From JAPKYZ01 sp033763835 (GTDB lineage Bacteria; Acidobacteriota; Terriglobia; Bryobacterales; Bryobacteraceae): a stretch of 64,000 nt of DNA. The translations under genes and the position numbers were made by a program. Location of the stretch: the NCBI GenBank assembly GCA_033763835.1, contig JANRJS010000038.1, forward strand, positions 124,001 through 188,000, written 5' to 3'. Below are positions 52,110 to 59,827 of this stretch, piece after piece. The notes beneath the pieces were generated by a model. It was not told the DNA's origin. It did no database searches and was given only the letters and a program-made list of their open reading frames with translations. Positions within the stretch are counted from its first letter, which is position 1, and the number at the start of each line of letters is the position of its first letter.

Positions 52110-52511
52110 GTGAAACTCCTCGCCACTTTCCTCCTCGCGGCCACCGCCGCCTTTGCCGACGACGCAGCGATCGTTCGGGCTTCGGTCGAGAAATTCAACG
52201 CCGCGGCCAAGGCGGGCGATGCGGCGACGCTCAAGACGCTTTTGCACGACGGTCTGCTCTACGTCCATTCGAACGGCAAGCCCGAGACCAAGGCCGAGGC
52301 CATTGCGGCGATCGTCAAGACTCCGCCGAATTTCGTCTTCGAACCCGGCTGGACGGTGACCGTGCACGGCAAGACGGCGATCGTCAGCGCGAAGGCCACG
52401 AATAATCCTGGAACTCCGGGGGCGATCCACCTGCACATGATGCAGACCTGGGTGAACGAAGGCGGCTGGAAAATGTTGGGACGCCACACGGGCCGGCAGA
52501 TCGCGCAGTAG
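52110..52511 (+). CDS. Secreted NTF2-like (SnoaL/DUF4440-type) protein
   Basis: A 133-aa protein with a signal peptide (KLLATFLLAATAAFA). The rest is an NTF2-like cone: ASVEKFNAAAKAGDAATLKTLLHDGLLYVHSNGKPETKAE at the start, and MMQTWVNEGGWKMLGRHTG at the end. Such proteins are ligand-binding or enzymatic with unknown substrates. The GTG at 52110 is chosen because the signal peptide follows at once and TACAAT lies 7 nt upstream. It stands alone ahead of the two-component genes. Confidence 0.82.
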   Translation: MKLLATFLLAATAAFADDAAIVRASVEKFNAAAKAGDAATLKTLLHDGLLYVHSNGKPETKAEAIAAIVKTPPNFVFEPGWTVTVHGKTAIVSAKATNNPGTPGAIHLHMMQTWVNEGGWKMLGRHTGRQIAQ

Positions 52512-52528
52512 CGCTAGCCTAGTCGATA

Positions 52529-53431
52529 GTGGGACCTAGCGGACGCCGCCGATCGCTGATCTTCGTCACGATCCTCGGGATCGCGATGATCGCCCTTGCG
52601 ATCGGACTGAACATCGGCTGGATCGTCATCAACTGGCGCACCGGGCTGATGCTGGTGATGGGGATCCTGCTGTTCGCCATCCTGATCGCGGGCGTGGCGT
52701 TGAACACGATCTTCCTGATCCGCGAAATCCGGCGCAACGAACAGCACGACGCGTTCATCAACGCCGTGACGCACGAGTTGAAGACCCCCGTCGCGTCCAT
52801 ACGCTTGTATCTCGAAACGCTGCAATCGCGCGAACTCGATCCGGCGAAGCGCAAGGAGTTCTACGCGATCATGCTGGCCGATTCGAACCGGCTTTTGGGG
52901 ACCATCGAGCAGGTGTTGCAGGCCGGGCGCACGGGGTCGGCGAAGCGATTGGCGCACAAGGCCCGCGTCGATCTGGGCGAGTTGGTGGCCGAATGCATCG
53001 GGATCGCCCGCACGCGGCATCACTTACCGGAGGAGGCGATCGGCTTGACGGCGGCTTCGAACGCGGTGGTCGAGGGCGACGCGGAAGAGTTGAAAGCGGC
53101 GGTGTCGAACCTGCTGGATAACGCGGTGAAGTATTCGGCGGGCAACGTGCGAGTGCGGGCCGCCGTGGTGGCGGCGGAGGCGGGCGCGAAGATCGCGGTG
53201 CGGGTAAGCGACGAAGGAGTCGGTATCCCCGAGCCCGAACTTAAGAACGTCTTTAAACGCTTCTACCGGATTCCCGGAGCGATCAGCCAACGCGTGAAAG
53301 GAACGGGGCTGGGACTTTTTATCGTCAACTCGATCGCGCGGCGGCACGGGGGCCGGGTGTACGCGGAAAGCGCGGGTGCGGGTCACGGCAGCACGTTCAC
53401 GCTCGAATTACCGGCGGCGGAGTCTTCTTAA
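52529..53431 (+). CDS. Sensor histidine kinase
   Basis: A 300-aa kinase. Two membrane helices (about 10-32 and 38-64) are joined by only a few residues, so no periplasmic sensor domain is present. The phosphoacceptor is His82 in VTHELKTPVAS; the ATP-binding domain shows NLLDNAVKYS (N box), VSDEGVGIPEPE (G1) and GTGLGLFIV (G2). It probably senses membrane state or a partner protein. The start is GTG at 52529. The response regulator begins 1 nt after its stop. Confidence 0.93.
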   Translation: MGPSGRRRSLIFVTILGIAMIALAIGLNIGWIVINWRTGLMLVMGILLFAILIAGVALNTIFLIREIRRNEQHDAFINAVTHELKTPVASIRLYLETLQSRELDPAKRKEFYAIMLADSNRLLGTIEQVLQAGRTGSAKRLAHKARVDLGELVAECIGIARTRHHLPEEAIGLTAASNAVVEGDAEELKAAVSNLLDNAVKYSAGNVRVRAAVVAAEAGAKIAVRVSDEGVGIPEPELKNVFKRFYRIPGAISQRVKGTGLGLFIVNSIARRHGGRVYAESAGAGHGSTFTLELPAAESS

Positions 53432-53432
53432 G

Positions 53433-54122
53433 TTGGCGCGCGTACTGGTGATCGAAGACGAGCGGCACTTAGCCGACGGTCTGAAGTTCAACCTCGAGGC
53501 CGAGGGACACGAAGTCGAGCTGGCGGATTCCGGCGAAGAGGGTTTGAAGCGCGTGGGCGAATCGGCGTTCGATCTGATTCTCCTCGACATCATGCTGCCG
53601 GGCGTCGACGGGTTTGAAGTGGTGTCGCAACTTCGCGCGGCGGCGAATTTCGTGCCCGTGCTGATGCTCACCGCGCGCGGGCGTGCCGAGGATGTCCTTA
53701 AAGGCTTCGAGGCGGGCGCGGACGATTATCTGCCGAAGCCGTTCGACTTATCGATTCTGCTGGCGCGCGTGCGCGGGCTGCTGCGGCGCCGCGATTGGAT
53801 GACGCCCGCGCCGAAAAATCTGATGGCGTTTGACGGCAAGACGGTCGATTTCGACAATCTCGAAGTGCGGGATGCGGACAGGCGTACTCCGCTGACTCGC
53901 CTGGAGGCGGAGTTGCTGCGCTATCTGATGGATCGCGCGGGCCGAACGGTGTCGCGCAAGGCTCTGCTCGAAGAGGTTTGGGGTGTGCACGAGGATACCG
54001 ACACTCGTGCGATCGACAACTTCGTCGTGCGCTTACGGCGGCTGATCGAGCCCGACCCCGCGCGTCCCCGGCATCTACTCACCGTGCGCGGTGTCGGCTA
54101 CCGGTTCGAGATGGGGAGTTAG
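53433..54122 (+). CDS. OmpR/PhoB-family response regulator
   Basis: A 229-aa regulator with a receiver domain (phosphoacceptor Asp52 in LILLDIMLPG, conserved Lys in LPKPFDLS) and a C-terminal winged helix (LTRLEAELLRYLMDRAGRTV; HLLTVRGVGYRF). It is the partner of the kinase encoded 1 nt upstream. The start is a TTG at 53433 that gives MARVLVIEDE; there is no ATG near. Its targets are unknown. Confidence 0.93.
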   Translation: MARVLVIEDERHLADGLKFNLEAEGHEVELADSGEEGLKRVGESAFDLILLDIMLPGVDGFEVVSQLRAAANFVPVLMLTARGRAEDVLKGFEAGADDYLPKPFDLSILLARVRGLLRRRDWMTPAPKNLMAFDGKTVDFDNLEVRDADRRTPLTRLEAELLRYLMDRAGRTVSRKALLEEVWGVHEDTDTRAIDNFVVRLRRLIEPDPARPRHLLTVRGVGYRFEMGS

Positions 54123-54131
54123 GCTAAAGGT

Positions 54132-54324
54132 ATGGTCACCGCCCGGCTTCGCGATGAAGTTCTCAAACTGAGTGCCGACGAGAGGCTCGAACTAGTCGAG
54201 GTTTGGTTTCCCAATGACCGAGGAGCGGATTCACGAGTCGGAAGTACGACTCGAAGCTCACCGGGCAAATCCCGCCAGTTCCATATCCTGGGCTGAAGCG
54301 AAGAAACGTCTTGGATTGGTGTGA
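54132..54324 (+). pseudogene. Frameshifted antitoxin of the addiction-module (RelB/StbD-like) type
   Basis: The first 27 codons from the ATG at 54132 read VTARLRDEVLKLSADERLELV, the usual start of the short putative-addiction-module antitoxins. The frame then drifts to nonsense, while the +1 frame from an ATG at 54214 encodes SEVRLEAHRANPASSISWAE and then KKRL, the expected C-terminal half. One indel between about 54195 and 54214 thus split the gene. The second half ends at a TGA overlapping the toxin start, the normal layout of such pairs. Confidence 0.75.
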
Positions 54325-54622
54325 AAGTTTGGATTCGCCCGGAGGCACTTTCCGAGATCGAGAATGCCGCCGTTTGGTACGAAACCGAGTTGCTGGATTA
54401 GGCATCCAGTTTCTTCACGCCGTTGAAGGAGCTGTGGATCGAATTGAAGCGAGACCGTTGTCCTTCCCAAGAGTTTCCGGCGACTTGCGCCGCTGCCTCC
54501 TGAAACGACTCCCCTATCTTCTACTTGTTGGGCTGATCGAGAGCGACGTAGTAGTGCTCGCCTGTTACCACGGCGCGCGCGAACCCGCAGAGCGATTGGC
54601 GGAAGTGTTACGCCGCCGTTAA
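54321..54622 (+). pseudogene. Frameshifted ParE/RelE-family toxin
   Basis: From the GTG at 54321 the sequence reads KVWIRPEALSEIENAAVWYE, the ParE/RelE N-terminus, then hits a TAG at 54399. The remaining fold continues in another frame: FLHAVEGAVDRIEARPLSFP, then LLKRLPYLLLVGLIESD and VLACYHGAREP, typical of the same family through its C-terminus. A single indel near 54390-54405 therefore destroys the toxin. With the antitoxin also shifted, the module is dead. The 3' end overlaps the convergent fumarylacetoacetase-family gene by 4 nt. Confidence 0.78.
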
Positions 54623-55449
54623 TCCTGGGCGACGCAGCGATTGGTCAACTCGCCCAGACCGTCAATAAACACCGTCATCGTTTCGCCGGGCTTTAGCCAA
54701 CGCGGGGGCTTGCGGCCGAGGCCGACGCCCGGGGGCGTGCCGGTGGAGACTACATCGCCGGGTTCGAGCGTGAAAGAACTCGACAAGTGCTCGACTAATT
54801 CCGGAATTCCGAAAATCAGTTCCTTGGTGGACGAGTCCTGCACGGTTTCGCCGTCGATCCGTAGGCCGATCCGAAGATTGTGCGGGTCTTTGATCTCATC
54901 CGCGGTGGCGATGTACGGTCCCATCGGGCAGAACGTGTCGCAGGTCTTGCCCATAATCCACTGGCTGGTGGCGAGCTGAAAATCGCGCGCCGAAACGTCG
55001 TTAACGATGGTGTAGCCGAAGACGTGTTCCATCGCCTTGTCTTTGGAAATGTTCCGGCCGGGTTTGCCGACGATGAACGCGAATTCCGCCTCGTAATCCG
55101 GCTTCTCGGAATTCTTGGGCAGGATCACATCGTCGCCCGGACCGACTACGGAGTTCGAGAATTTAGCAAACACCACCGGGATCGTCGGAATCGCCATGCC
55201 CGATTCGATGGCGTGGTCCCGGTAGTTCAATCCGATGCAGACGATTTTCGGGGGGCGGGGGATCGGTGCGAGCAGCCGGGATTCGCCGAGCGGTACCGGG
55301 ACCCCTTGGCGCGACGCGGCGATCGCGGGAAGTCCCGCGGAAATGGCATCGATCATGCTGGGAAAACTGGGGAGCGGGGCGATTGAATCGCCATCGAGAA
55401 TTCCAACCTGCGGGCCGGAGCGGGCGTGGGTGAAGGTGACGAGTTTCAT
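54619..55449 (-). CDS. Fumarylacetoacetate hydrolase-family protein
   Basis: A 276-aa enzyme of the FAH family, which hydrolyses or decarboxylates 2-oxo-dienoic acids and acylpyruvates. The metal-binding signature is intact: IVCIGLNYRDHA, the YEAEFAFIVGK acidic pair, GYTIVNDVSARDFQ, GPY and DVVSTGTPPGVG. Length is typical of the 2-hydroxyhepta-diene-dioate isomerase and oxaloacetate-decarboxylase-like branch. It starts with ATG at 55449 and is divergent from the secreted-protein operon at 55667. Confidence 0.92.
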   Translation of the reverse strand: MKLVTFTHARSGPQVGILDGDSIAPLPSFPSMIDAISAGLPAIAASRQGVPVPLGESRLLAPIPRPPKIVCIGLNYRDHAIESGMAIPTIPVVFAKFSNSVVGPGDDVILPKNSEKPDYEAEFAFIVGKPGRNISKDKAMEHVFGYTIVNDVSARDFQLATSQWIMGKTCDTFCPMGPYIATADEIKDPHNLRIGLRIDGETVQDSSTKELIFGIPELVEHLSSSFTLEPGDVVSTGTPPGVGLGRKPPRWLKPGETMTVFIDGLGELTNRCVAQD

Positions 55450-55666
55450 GAAATCGAAAGCCTGAGTCTAACAGAACGGCCGGGATGAAACGACTTTCGT
55501 TCCCGCCGCACAAATCAGTTGCGGAAAGGGCACAAAGGCGGGTAATCTTGAGCCTCATGGCCTTGTAAAGTTTTCTTCGGGACTGTCGAAAGACAGTTCT
55601 AGAACCAGACCCCGTTGCATCTGGAGCATGGTCGGATAGCATAAATGCACTAGAACGGACGCGAAG
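55450..55666. promoter_or_regulatory. 217-nt divergent intergenic region with a tetraloop hairpin
   Basis: The region separates the FAH-family gene from the five-gene plus-strand operon and must hold both promoters. The clearest element is GACTGTC-GAAA-GACAGTT (55581-55598), a 7-bp stem (one G-T) with a GAAA tetraloop and no U-run. No convincing -35/-10 pair was found for the plus-strand gene. Confidence 0.5.
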
Positions 55667-56905
55667 ATGAAGGGCGCGGAGCGAACGGTTGGGGACGGAT
55701 GCCGGTGGGCGCTAGCGGCGATCGCCGTGTGCGCCGGAACGGCGGACGCGCAGAGTCTGATGGGCGGATCGGGCACCGGAGGCGCGGTGCGGCTTTTCTC
55801 GAACGATCGCGCGGTGCTTGAAGCCGGTGAGCCCCGCAAAGATTTGCCCTGCACGGTAACGCACGAAAAACCGGTGCTCGGGTTCGATCTGAAGTTCCAC
55901 GCGGGGTTCGACGTGATGGTTCCCTTGCGCGAACTTTCGGGCCAAGAGAACCTGCTGACCATCCTGTTCCGTGTGATTCCGGAAGCGAAGCCCGACGATC
56001 CGTTGTACTTCATCCAACGCGTGCGGGTTCCAACGATTGAGGAAGACGCCCGCGGCGAGGCTTTTCTGCAAGGCAGCTTCGAACTGGGCGAGGGCAAGTA
56101 CCACGTCGATTGGTTGGTCCGGGACCGGGCGGAGCGGGTGTGCTCCTCTTATTGGGACGTGGAGGCTTCGCTGCCCGCGAAGGACAAGCAGGTGGCGGTG
56201 TCAATTCCTCCGAACACGGTGAGCGCCGCCGAATTCGAACAGTTCCGCGAAGAGCCTCCTGTCGAACGCAACCCGGAGGAGGCCTTAAGCGTCAAGATGC
56301 TAGTGAATTTCGCGCCGCAGCGGGCTCGCTCCGCTGCGCTTCAGCCGGTGGACGTGGGAGCGTTGGTTTCGATACTGCGAACGATTTCCCGCGATCCCCG
56401 GATCGGAAAATTCACGCTGGTAGCTTTCAATATGCAGGAACAAAAGGTGCTTTTCCGGCAGGAAGACGCGAACAAGATCGACTTTCCGGCGATCGGCAAG
56501 GCGCTTGCGAACTTGAAGCTGGGTACCGTCGATCTAGGCAAGCTCGCGAAAAAGAACGGCGAAACGGAGTTTTTAGCGGAACTTCTGCGTGCCGAGTTGA
56601 AATGCGAGGGGAAGCCAGACGCCTTGATTTTCGCGGGCCCGAAAGCGATGCTCGACGAGAACGTATCGCAGGAAGCGCTCAAAGAAGTCGGCGACGTGAA
56701 TTATCCGTTGTTCTACATGAATTACAACTTGTTCCCGCAACAGGTGCCGTGGCGCGATTCGATCAGCCACGCCGTGAAGCACTTCAAGGGCGTCGAGTAC
56801 ACGATCAGCCGTCCGCGGGACCTATGGTACGCTGTGACTGAAATGATTGAGCGCGTGGCCAAGACCCGCCACACGCGTCAAGCTCAACTTCAAGGGGCTC
56901 AATAA
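55667..56905 (+). CDS. Exported protein of unknown function
   Basis: A 412-aa protein with a signal peptide (LAAIAVCAGTADAQ). I do not recognise a catalytic family. The N-terminal part alternates hydrophobic and polar residues like a beta-rich domain (VLGFDLKFHAGFDVMVPLREL). The C-terminal part (ALVSILRTISRDPRIGKFTLVAFNMQEQK; PDALIFAGPKAMLDE) resembles the alpha/beta layout of von Willebrand factor A-like proteins seen often in acidobacteria, but no MIDAS motif is present. It ends 1 nt before the methyltransferase and likely shares its transcript. Confidence 0.75.
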   Translation: MKGAERTVGDGCRWALAAIAVCAGTADAQSLMGGSGTGGAVRLFSNDRAVLEAGEPRKDLPCTVTHEKPVLGFDLKFHAGFDVMVPLRELSGQENLLTILFRVIPEAKPDDPLYFIQRVRVPTIEEDARGEAFLQGSFELGEGKYHVDWLVRDRAERVCSSYWDVEASLPAKDKQVAVSIPPNTVSAAEFEQFREEPPVERNPEEALSVKMLVNFAPQRARSAALQPVDVGALVSILRTISRDPRIGKFTLVAFNMQEQKVLFRQEDANKIDFPAIGKALANLKLGTVDLGKLAKKNGETEFLAELLRAELKCEGKPDALIFAGPKAMLDENVSQEALKEVGDVNYPLFYMNYNLFPQQVPWRDSISHAVKHFKGVEYTISRPRDLWYAVTEMIERVAKTRHTRQAQLQGAQ

Positions 56906-56906
56906 G

Positions 56907-57458
56907 ATGTCACCGGTAAACCGGCTCGGGTCGATGCTTGTTCTCGGGACGTTGGCGCTTTCCGCGCAGTCTCAAAAAACTCCTACTTATCTGGCTCCGT
57001 TTGTCACTTCGCCGATCGCGGTGGTGGAGCGGATGTTGGAATTGGCGAACCTTAAGCCGGGCGAGGTGCTGTACGATCTCGGCTCTGGCGATGGGCGTGT
57101 ATTAATTACGGCCGCCCAGAAGTACCAAGCCAAGGCGGTTGGGGTCGAACTTTCGGAACGGCTGGTGAGACTGAGTCAGGAGCGAATCAAGCAAGAGGGA
57201 TTGGATGGCAAATGCTCCGTGATTCACGGCAACATGCTTGACGTGGACTTTAGCCAAGCCGACGTGGTGACGGTGTACCTGATGCGCGATTCGAACGATA
57301 TCCTTCGCCCCAAGCTCGAGGCGTCGCTGAAGCCGGGGGCGCGTGTCGTTTCGCACGACTTCGAGATTCGCGGATGGAAGCCGGTTTTTGTGGATAAGTC
57401 GGACGCTACCAAACGCGCGCACGCCATCTACGTGTACGAAGCGCCGAAGAAGAAGTAA
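56907..57458 (+). CDS. SAM-dependent methyltransferase, FAM173-like
   Basis: A 183-aa protein with an N-terminal hydrophobic leader (LGSMLVLGTLALSAQ) and a class I methyltransferase domain: MLELANLKPGEVLYDLGSGDGRVLITAA, AVGVELSERLV and VYLMRDSNDILRPKLEASLKPGARVVSHDF. This is the pattern of the FAM173 family, whose studied members methylate lysines of membrane proteins such as the ATP-synthase c-subunit or carriers. The substrate here is unknown. The ATG at 56907 has AAGGGG upstream. Confidence 0.8.
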   Translation: MSPVNRLGSMLVLGTLALSAQSQKTPTYLAPFVTSPIAVVERMLELANLKPGEVLYDLGSGDGRVLITAAQKYQAKAVGVELSERLVRLSQERIKQEGLDGKCSVIHGNMLDVDFSQADVVTVYLMRDSNDILRPKLEASLKPGARVVSHDFEIRGWKPVFVDKSDATKRAHAIYVYEAPKKK

Positions 57459-57469
57459 GCTTTTTTTCA

Positions 57470-58414
57470 GTGCCTGATTTCGACGTTCTTGGCATTGGCC
57501 TGAACGCTACCGATACCCTCATCCTTCTCCCAAAATTTCCCGCCTATTCGGGCAAAGAGCCGTTTCGCGAGGAGATTCTCAGTCCCGGCGGGCAAGTAGC
57601 CAGCGCCGTGGCCGCGTGCGCGAAACTCGGCCTGCGCGCGGCCTACGTGGGAACGGTGGGCGACGACCTGCGGGGGCGGGTCCAGATGGAGAGTCTCGCC
57701 GGATCGGGCATCGATATCTCGGGCGTACAGGTGCGGCGGGGCTGCCCCAACCAGACGGCCTACATCCTGATCGACGAAGCGACTGGCGAGCGCACGGTGC
57801 TCTGGCAGCGCGCGGAGTGTCTGCGATTGTCGCCCGAAGAGATCGACCCGGCATTGATCGCACGCACGCGGCTTCTGCATATCGACGGTCACGACACGGC
57901 GGCGGTGGCCCGGGCCGCGGAGATCGCCCGAGGATTGGGGATTCCGGTGACCGTAGACGTGGACACGATCTACCATGGGTTTGAGCGAGTGCTGCCCAAC
58001 GTGGATTACCTGGTGACATCGAGCGAATTTCCGGCGCGTTGGACGAACGAGTCCGATCCGTTCCAGGCGCTCACGACCATCCAGGAAGAATTTGGGATGC
58101 GGGTGGCGGCGATGACGCTCGGCGCGCAGGGCGCCCTGGCGCTGGTCGATGGCAAGTTTCATTACTCGCCCGCGTTCGTCGTGAATTGCGTGGACACCAC
58201 CGGGGCGGGCGATGTGTTTCATGGTGCGTTTTGTTATGGGGTGCTCGAAGGCTGGGAGATCGGTCGGACGCTCGACTTCTCGAATGCGCTCGCGGCGCTA
58301 AACTGCACGGCTTTGGGAGCCCGGGGACGCCTAGCGACCGCAGCCGAGGCCTGGGAGTTGGCGGCAAGAGCCGAACGCCGTTCGCACCGGGATTACGAAA
58401 GGTATCGGGTATGA
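57470..58414 (+). CDS. PfkB-family carbohydrate/nucleoside kinase
   Basis: A 314-aa ribokinase-fold kinase. It shows the N-terminal substrate glycine motif SPGGQVASAVAACAKLGL and the C-terminal catalytic signature DTTGAGDVFHGAF with the base Asp. The sugar substrate cannot be inferred. The start is a GTG at 57470. It overlaps the rhomboid gene by 4 nt and lies between the FAM173-like methyltransferase and the BshB1-like deacetylase. Confidence 0.92.
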   Translation: MPDFDVLGIGLNATDTLILLPKFPAYSGKEPFREEILSPGGQVASAVAACAKLGLRAAYVGTVGDDLRGRVQMESLAGSGIDISGVQVRRGCPNQTAYILIDEATGERTVLWQRAECLRLSPEEIDPALIARTRLLHIDGHDTAAVARAAEIARGLGIPVTVDVDTIYHGFERVLPNVDYLVTSSEFPARWTNESDPFQALTTIQEEFGMRVAAMTLGAQGALALVDGKFHYSPAFVVNCVDTTGAGDVFHGAFCYGVLEGWEIGRTLDFSNALAALNCTALGARGRLATAAEAWELAARAERRSHRDYERYRV

Positions 58415-59082
58415 TCCCGATTCGCGATTCCACCCGCAGTTCCTCGACGCCGATCCTGACTTTGGCGTTAATCGCGATCAATATCGCCGTGTTTCTATTT
58501 CAGGTGTCGATGGATCCGTATTCCGCGAATCATTTCATCGAGAGGCACGGATTTATCCCGGGGCGGTTCAGTTGGATCGACATCCTAACCTCCATGTTTT
58601 TGCATGGCGGTTGGATGCACTTGATCTTGAACGTATGGTTCCTTTGGATATTCGGCGACAACATCGAGGACATTCTGGGGCGCGGAAAGTTTATCGTCTT
58701 CTACGTCCTTTGCGGTGTCATCGCCGCGTTAGCGCAGGCGGCGGTTTCGTCGGGGAAGTCGGCGTTCGTACCCAATATCGGCGCCAGCGGCGCGATCGCG
58801 GGAGTGATGGGCGCTTACCTGGTGAAATTTCCTCACGCGCGCGTGAAAACCCTGTTTTTCCTGGGCTTGATTTTCGTCCTCGATATTCCAGCCGTGGCGA
58901 TTCTGGGCTATTGGCTCCTGCTGCAATTGTTCAGCGGCGCGGGTTCGGTCGCGGAAGCTCACTTGGGTAAAGGCGGCGTCGCCTACTTCGCGCACATCGG
59001 AGGATTTTTGGCGGGTATGCTTTTGATCTTGTTGATGAAACCGGCGGAGAGATACTCGCGCCGCCGGGACTTAGCCTGGTGA
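58411..59082 (+). CDS. Rhomboid-family intramembrane serine protease
   Basis: A 223-aa six-helix membrane protein. The catalytic dyad is present: Ser126 in NIGASGAIAGVMGAYL and His195 in YFAHIGGFLAG; the HGGWMHLILNVWFLWIFG loop is also typical. It cleaves membrane helices of unknown clients. The ATG at 58411 overlaps the kinase stop (ATGA), and its own stop overlaps the next start (TGATG), so it is translated within the operon. Confidence 0.93.
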   Translation: MIPIRDSTRSSSTPILTLALIAINIAVFLFQVSMDPYSANHFIERHGFIPGRFSWIDILTSMFLHGGWMHLILNVWFLWIFGDNIEDILGRGKFIVFYVLCGVIAALAQAAVSSGKSAFVPNIGASGAIAGVMGAYLVKFPHARVKTLFFLGLIFVLDIPAVAILGYWLLLQLFSGAGSVAEAHLGKGGVAYFAHIGGFLAGMLLILLMKPAERYSRRRDLAW

Positions 59083-59825
59083 TGCGGCTCCCGACGATTT
59101 ACTCGGAAGAACTGCCGGCTGTGGACATTCTGGCGATCGCCGCGCACCCCGACGATATCGAACAGACTTGTGGCGGAACTTTAATCGCCATGGCGGAGAA
59201 GGGCTATCGCACCGGCGCTCTCGATTTGACGGCGGGCGAGATGGGGACGCGGGGAACTCCCGAAATCCGGCTGGAGGAAGCGGACGCTGCGGCTAAACAT
59301 CTGCTGCTCTCCTGGCGCGGCAATTTAGCGCTGCCGGACGCGCGGATCGAAAACTCTCTGCCGGCGCGAATGACGCTCGCCGGGGAGATTCGCCGCTTGC
59401 GTCCGCGCGTGGTAATCGCGCCGTACTGGGAAGGGCGGCACCCGGATCATTACAACGCTTCGCCGCTTTGCTACGAGGCGTGCTTTCTGGCGGGGCTTGC
59501 GAAGCTCGACGACTCCCTGGCCGCCCACCGTCCGCGCAAGATCGTTTATGCGTCGCAATACGCGACAGTTGCGCCCAGCTTTGTCGTCGATATCACACGT
59601 CAGTTCGACCGGCGGATGGCGGCGCTGCTGAGCTACGAGTCGCAGTATGGCGGCGCGGCGGAAGGCTCGGAATTGTTTCCCCGGCGCGAGGAAATCGTCG
59701 ATCGCTTGGCGGCCATCGCTCGCTATTACGGCAACCTGATCGGTGTGAAGTACGGCGAAGGGTTCGTGGTGAAGGAGACGCTCGCCGTGGAGGATCTAGT
59801 GCAAATGCCTGTAAAGAGCTTCTAG
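59082..59825 (+). CDS. bshB1: BshB1-type bacillithiol-biosynthesis deacetylase
   Basis: A 247-aa LmbE-family zinc deacetylase. It has the metal motif AHPDDIEQTCGG (His22, Asp25), DLTAGEMGTRG, RHPDHYNAS and the C-terminal YGNLIGVKYGEGF shared by BshB1 enzymes, which remove acetyl from GlcNAc-malate before cysteine is added. Bacillithiol or a related thiol is thus plausible in this organism; bshA and bshC are not in the window. The ATG at 59082 is used; a GTG one codon earlier is equivalent. It ends the five-gene operon. Confidence 0.88.
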   Translation: MRLPTIYSEELPAVDILAIAAHPDDIEQTCGGTLIAMAEKGYRTGALDLTAGEMGTRGTPEIRLEEADAAAKHLLLSWRGNLALPDARIENSLPARMTLAGEIRRLRPRVVIAPYWEGRHPDHYNASPLCYEACFLAGLAKLDDSLAAHRPRKIVYASQYATVAPSFVVDITRQFDRRMAALLSYESQYGGAAEGSELFPRREEIVDRLAAIARYYGNLIGVKYGEGFVVKETLAVEDLVQMPVKSF

Positions 59826-59827
59826 CA

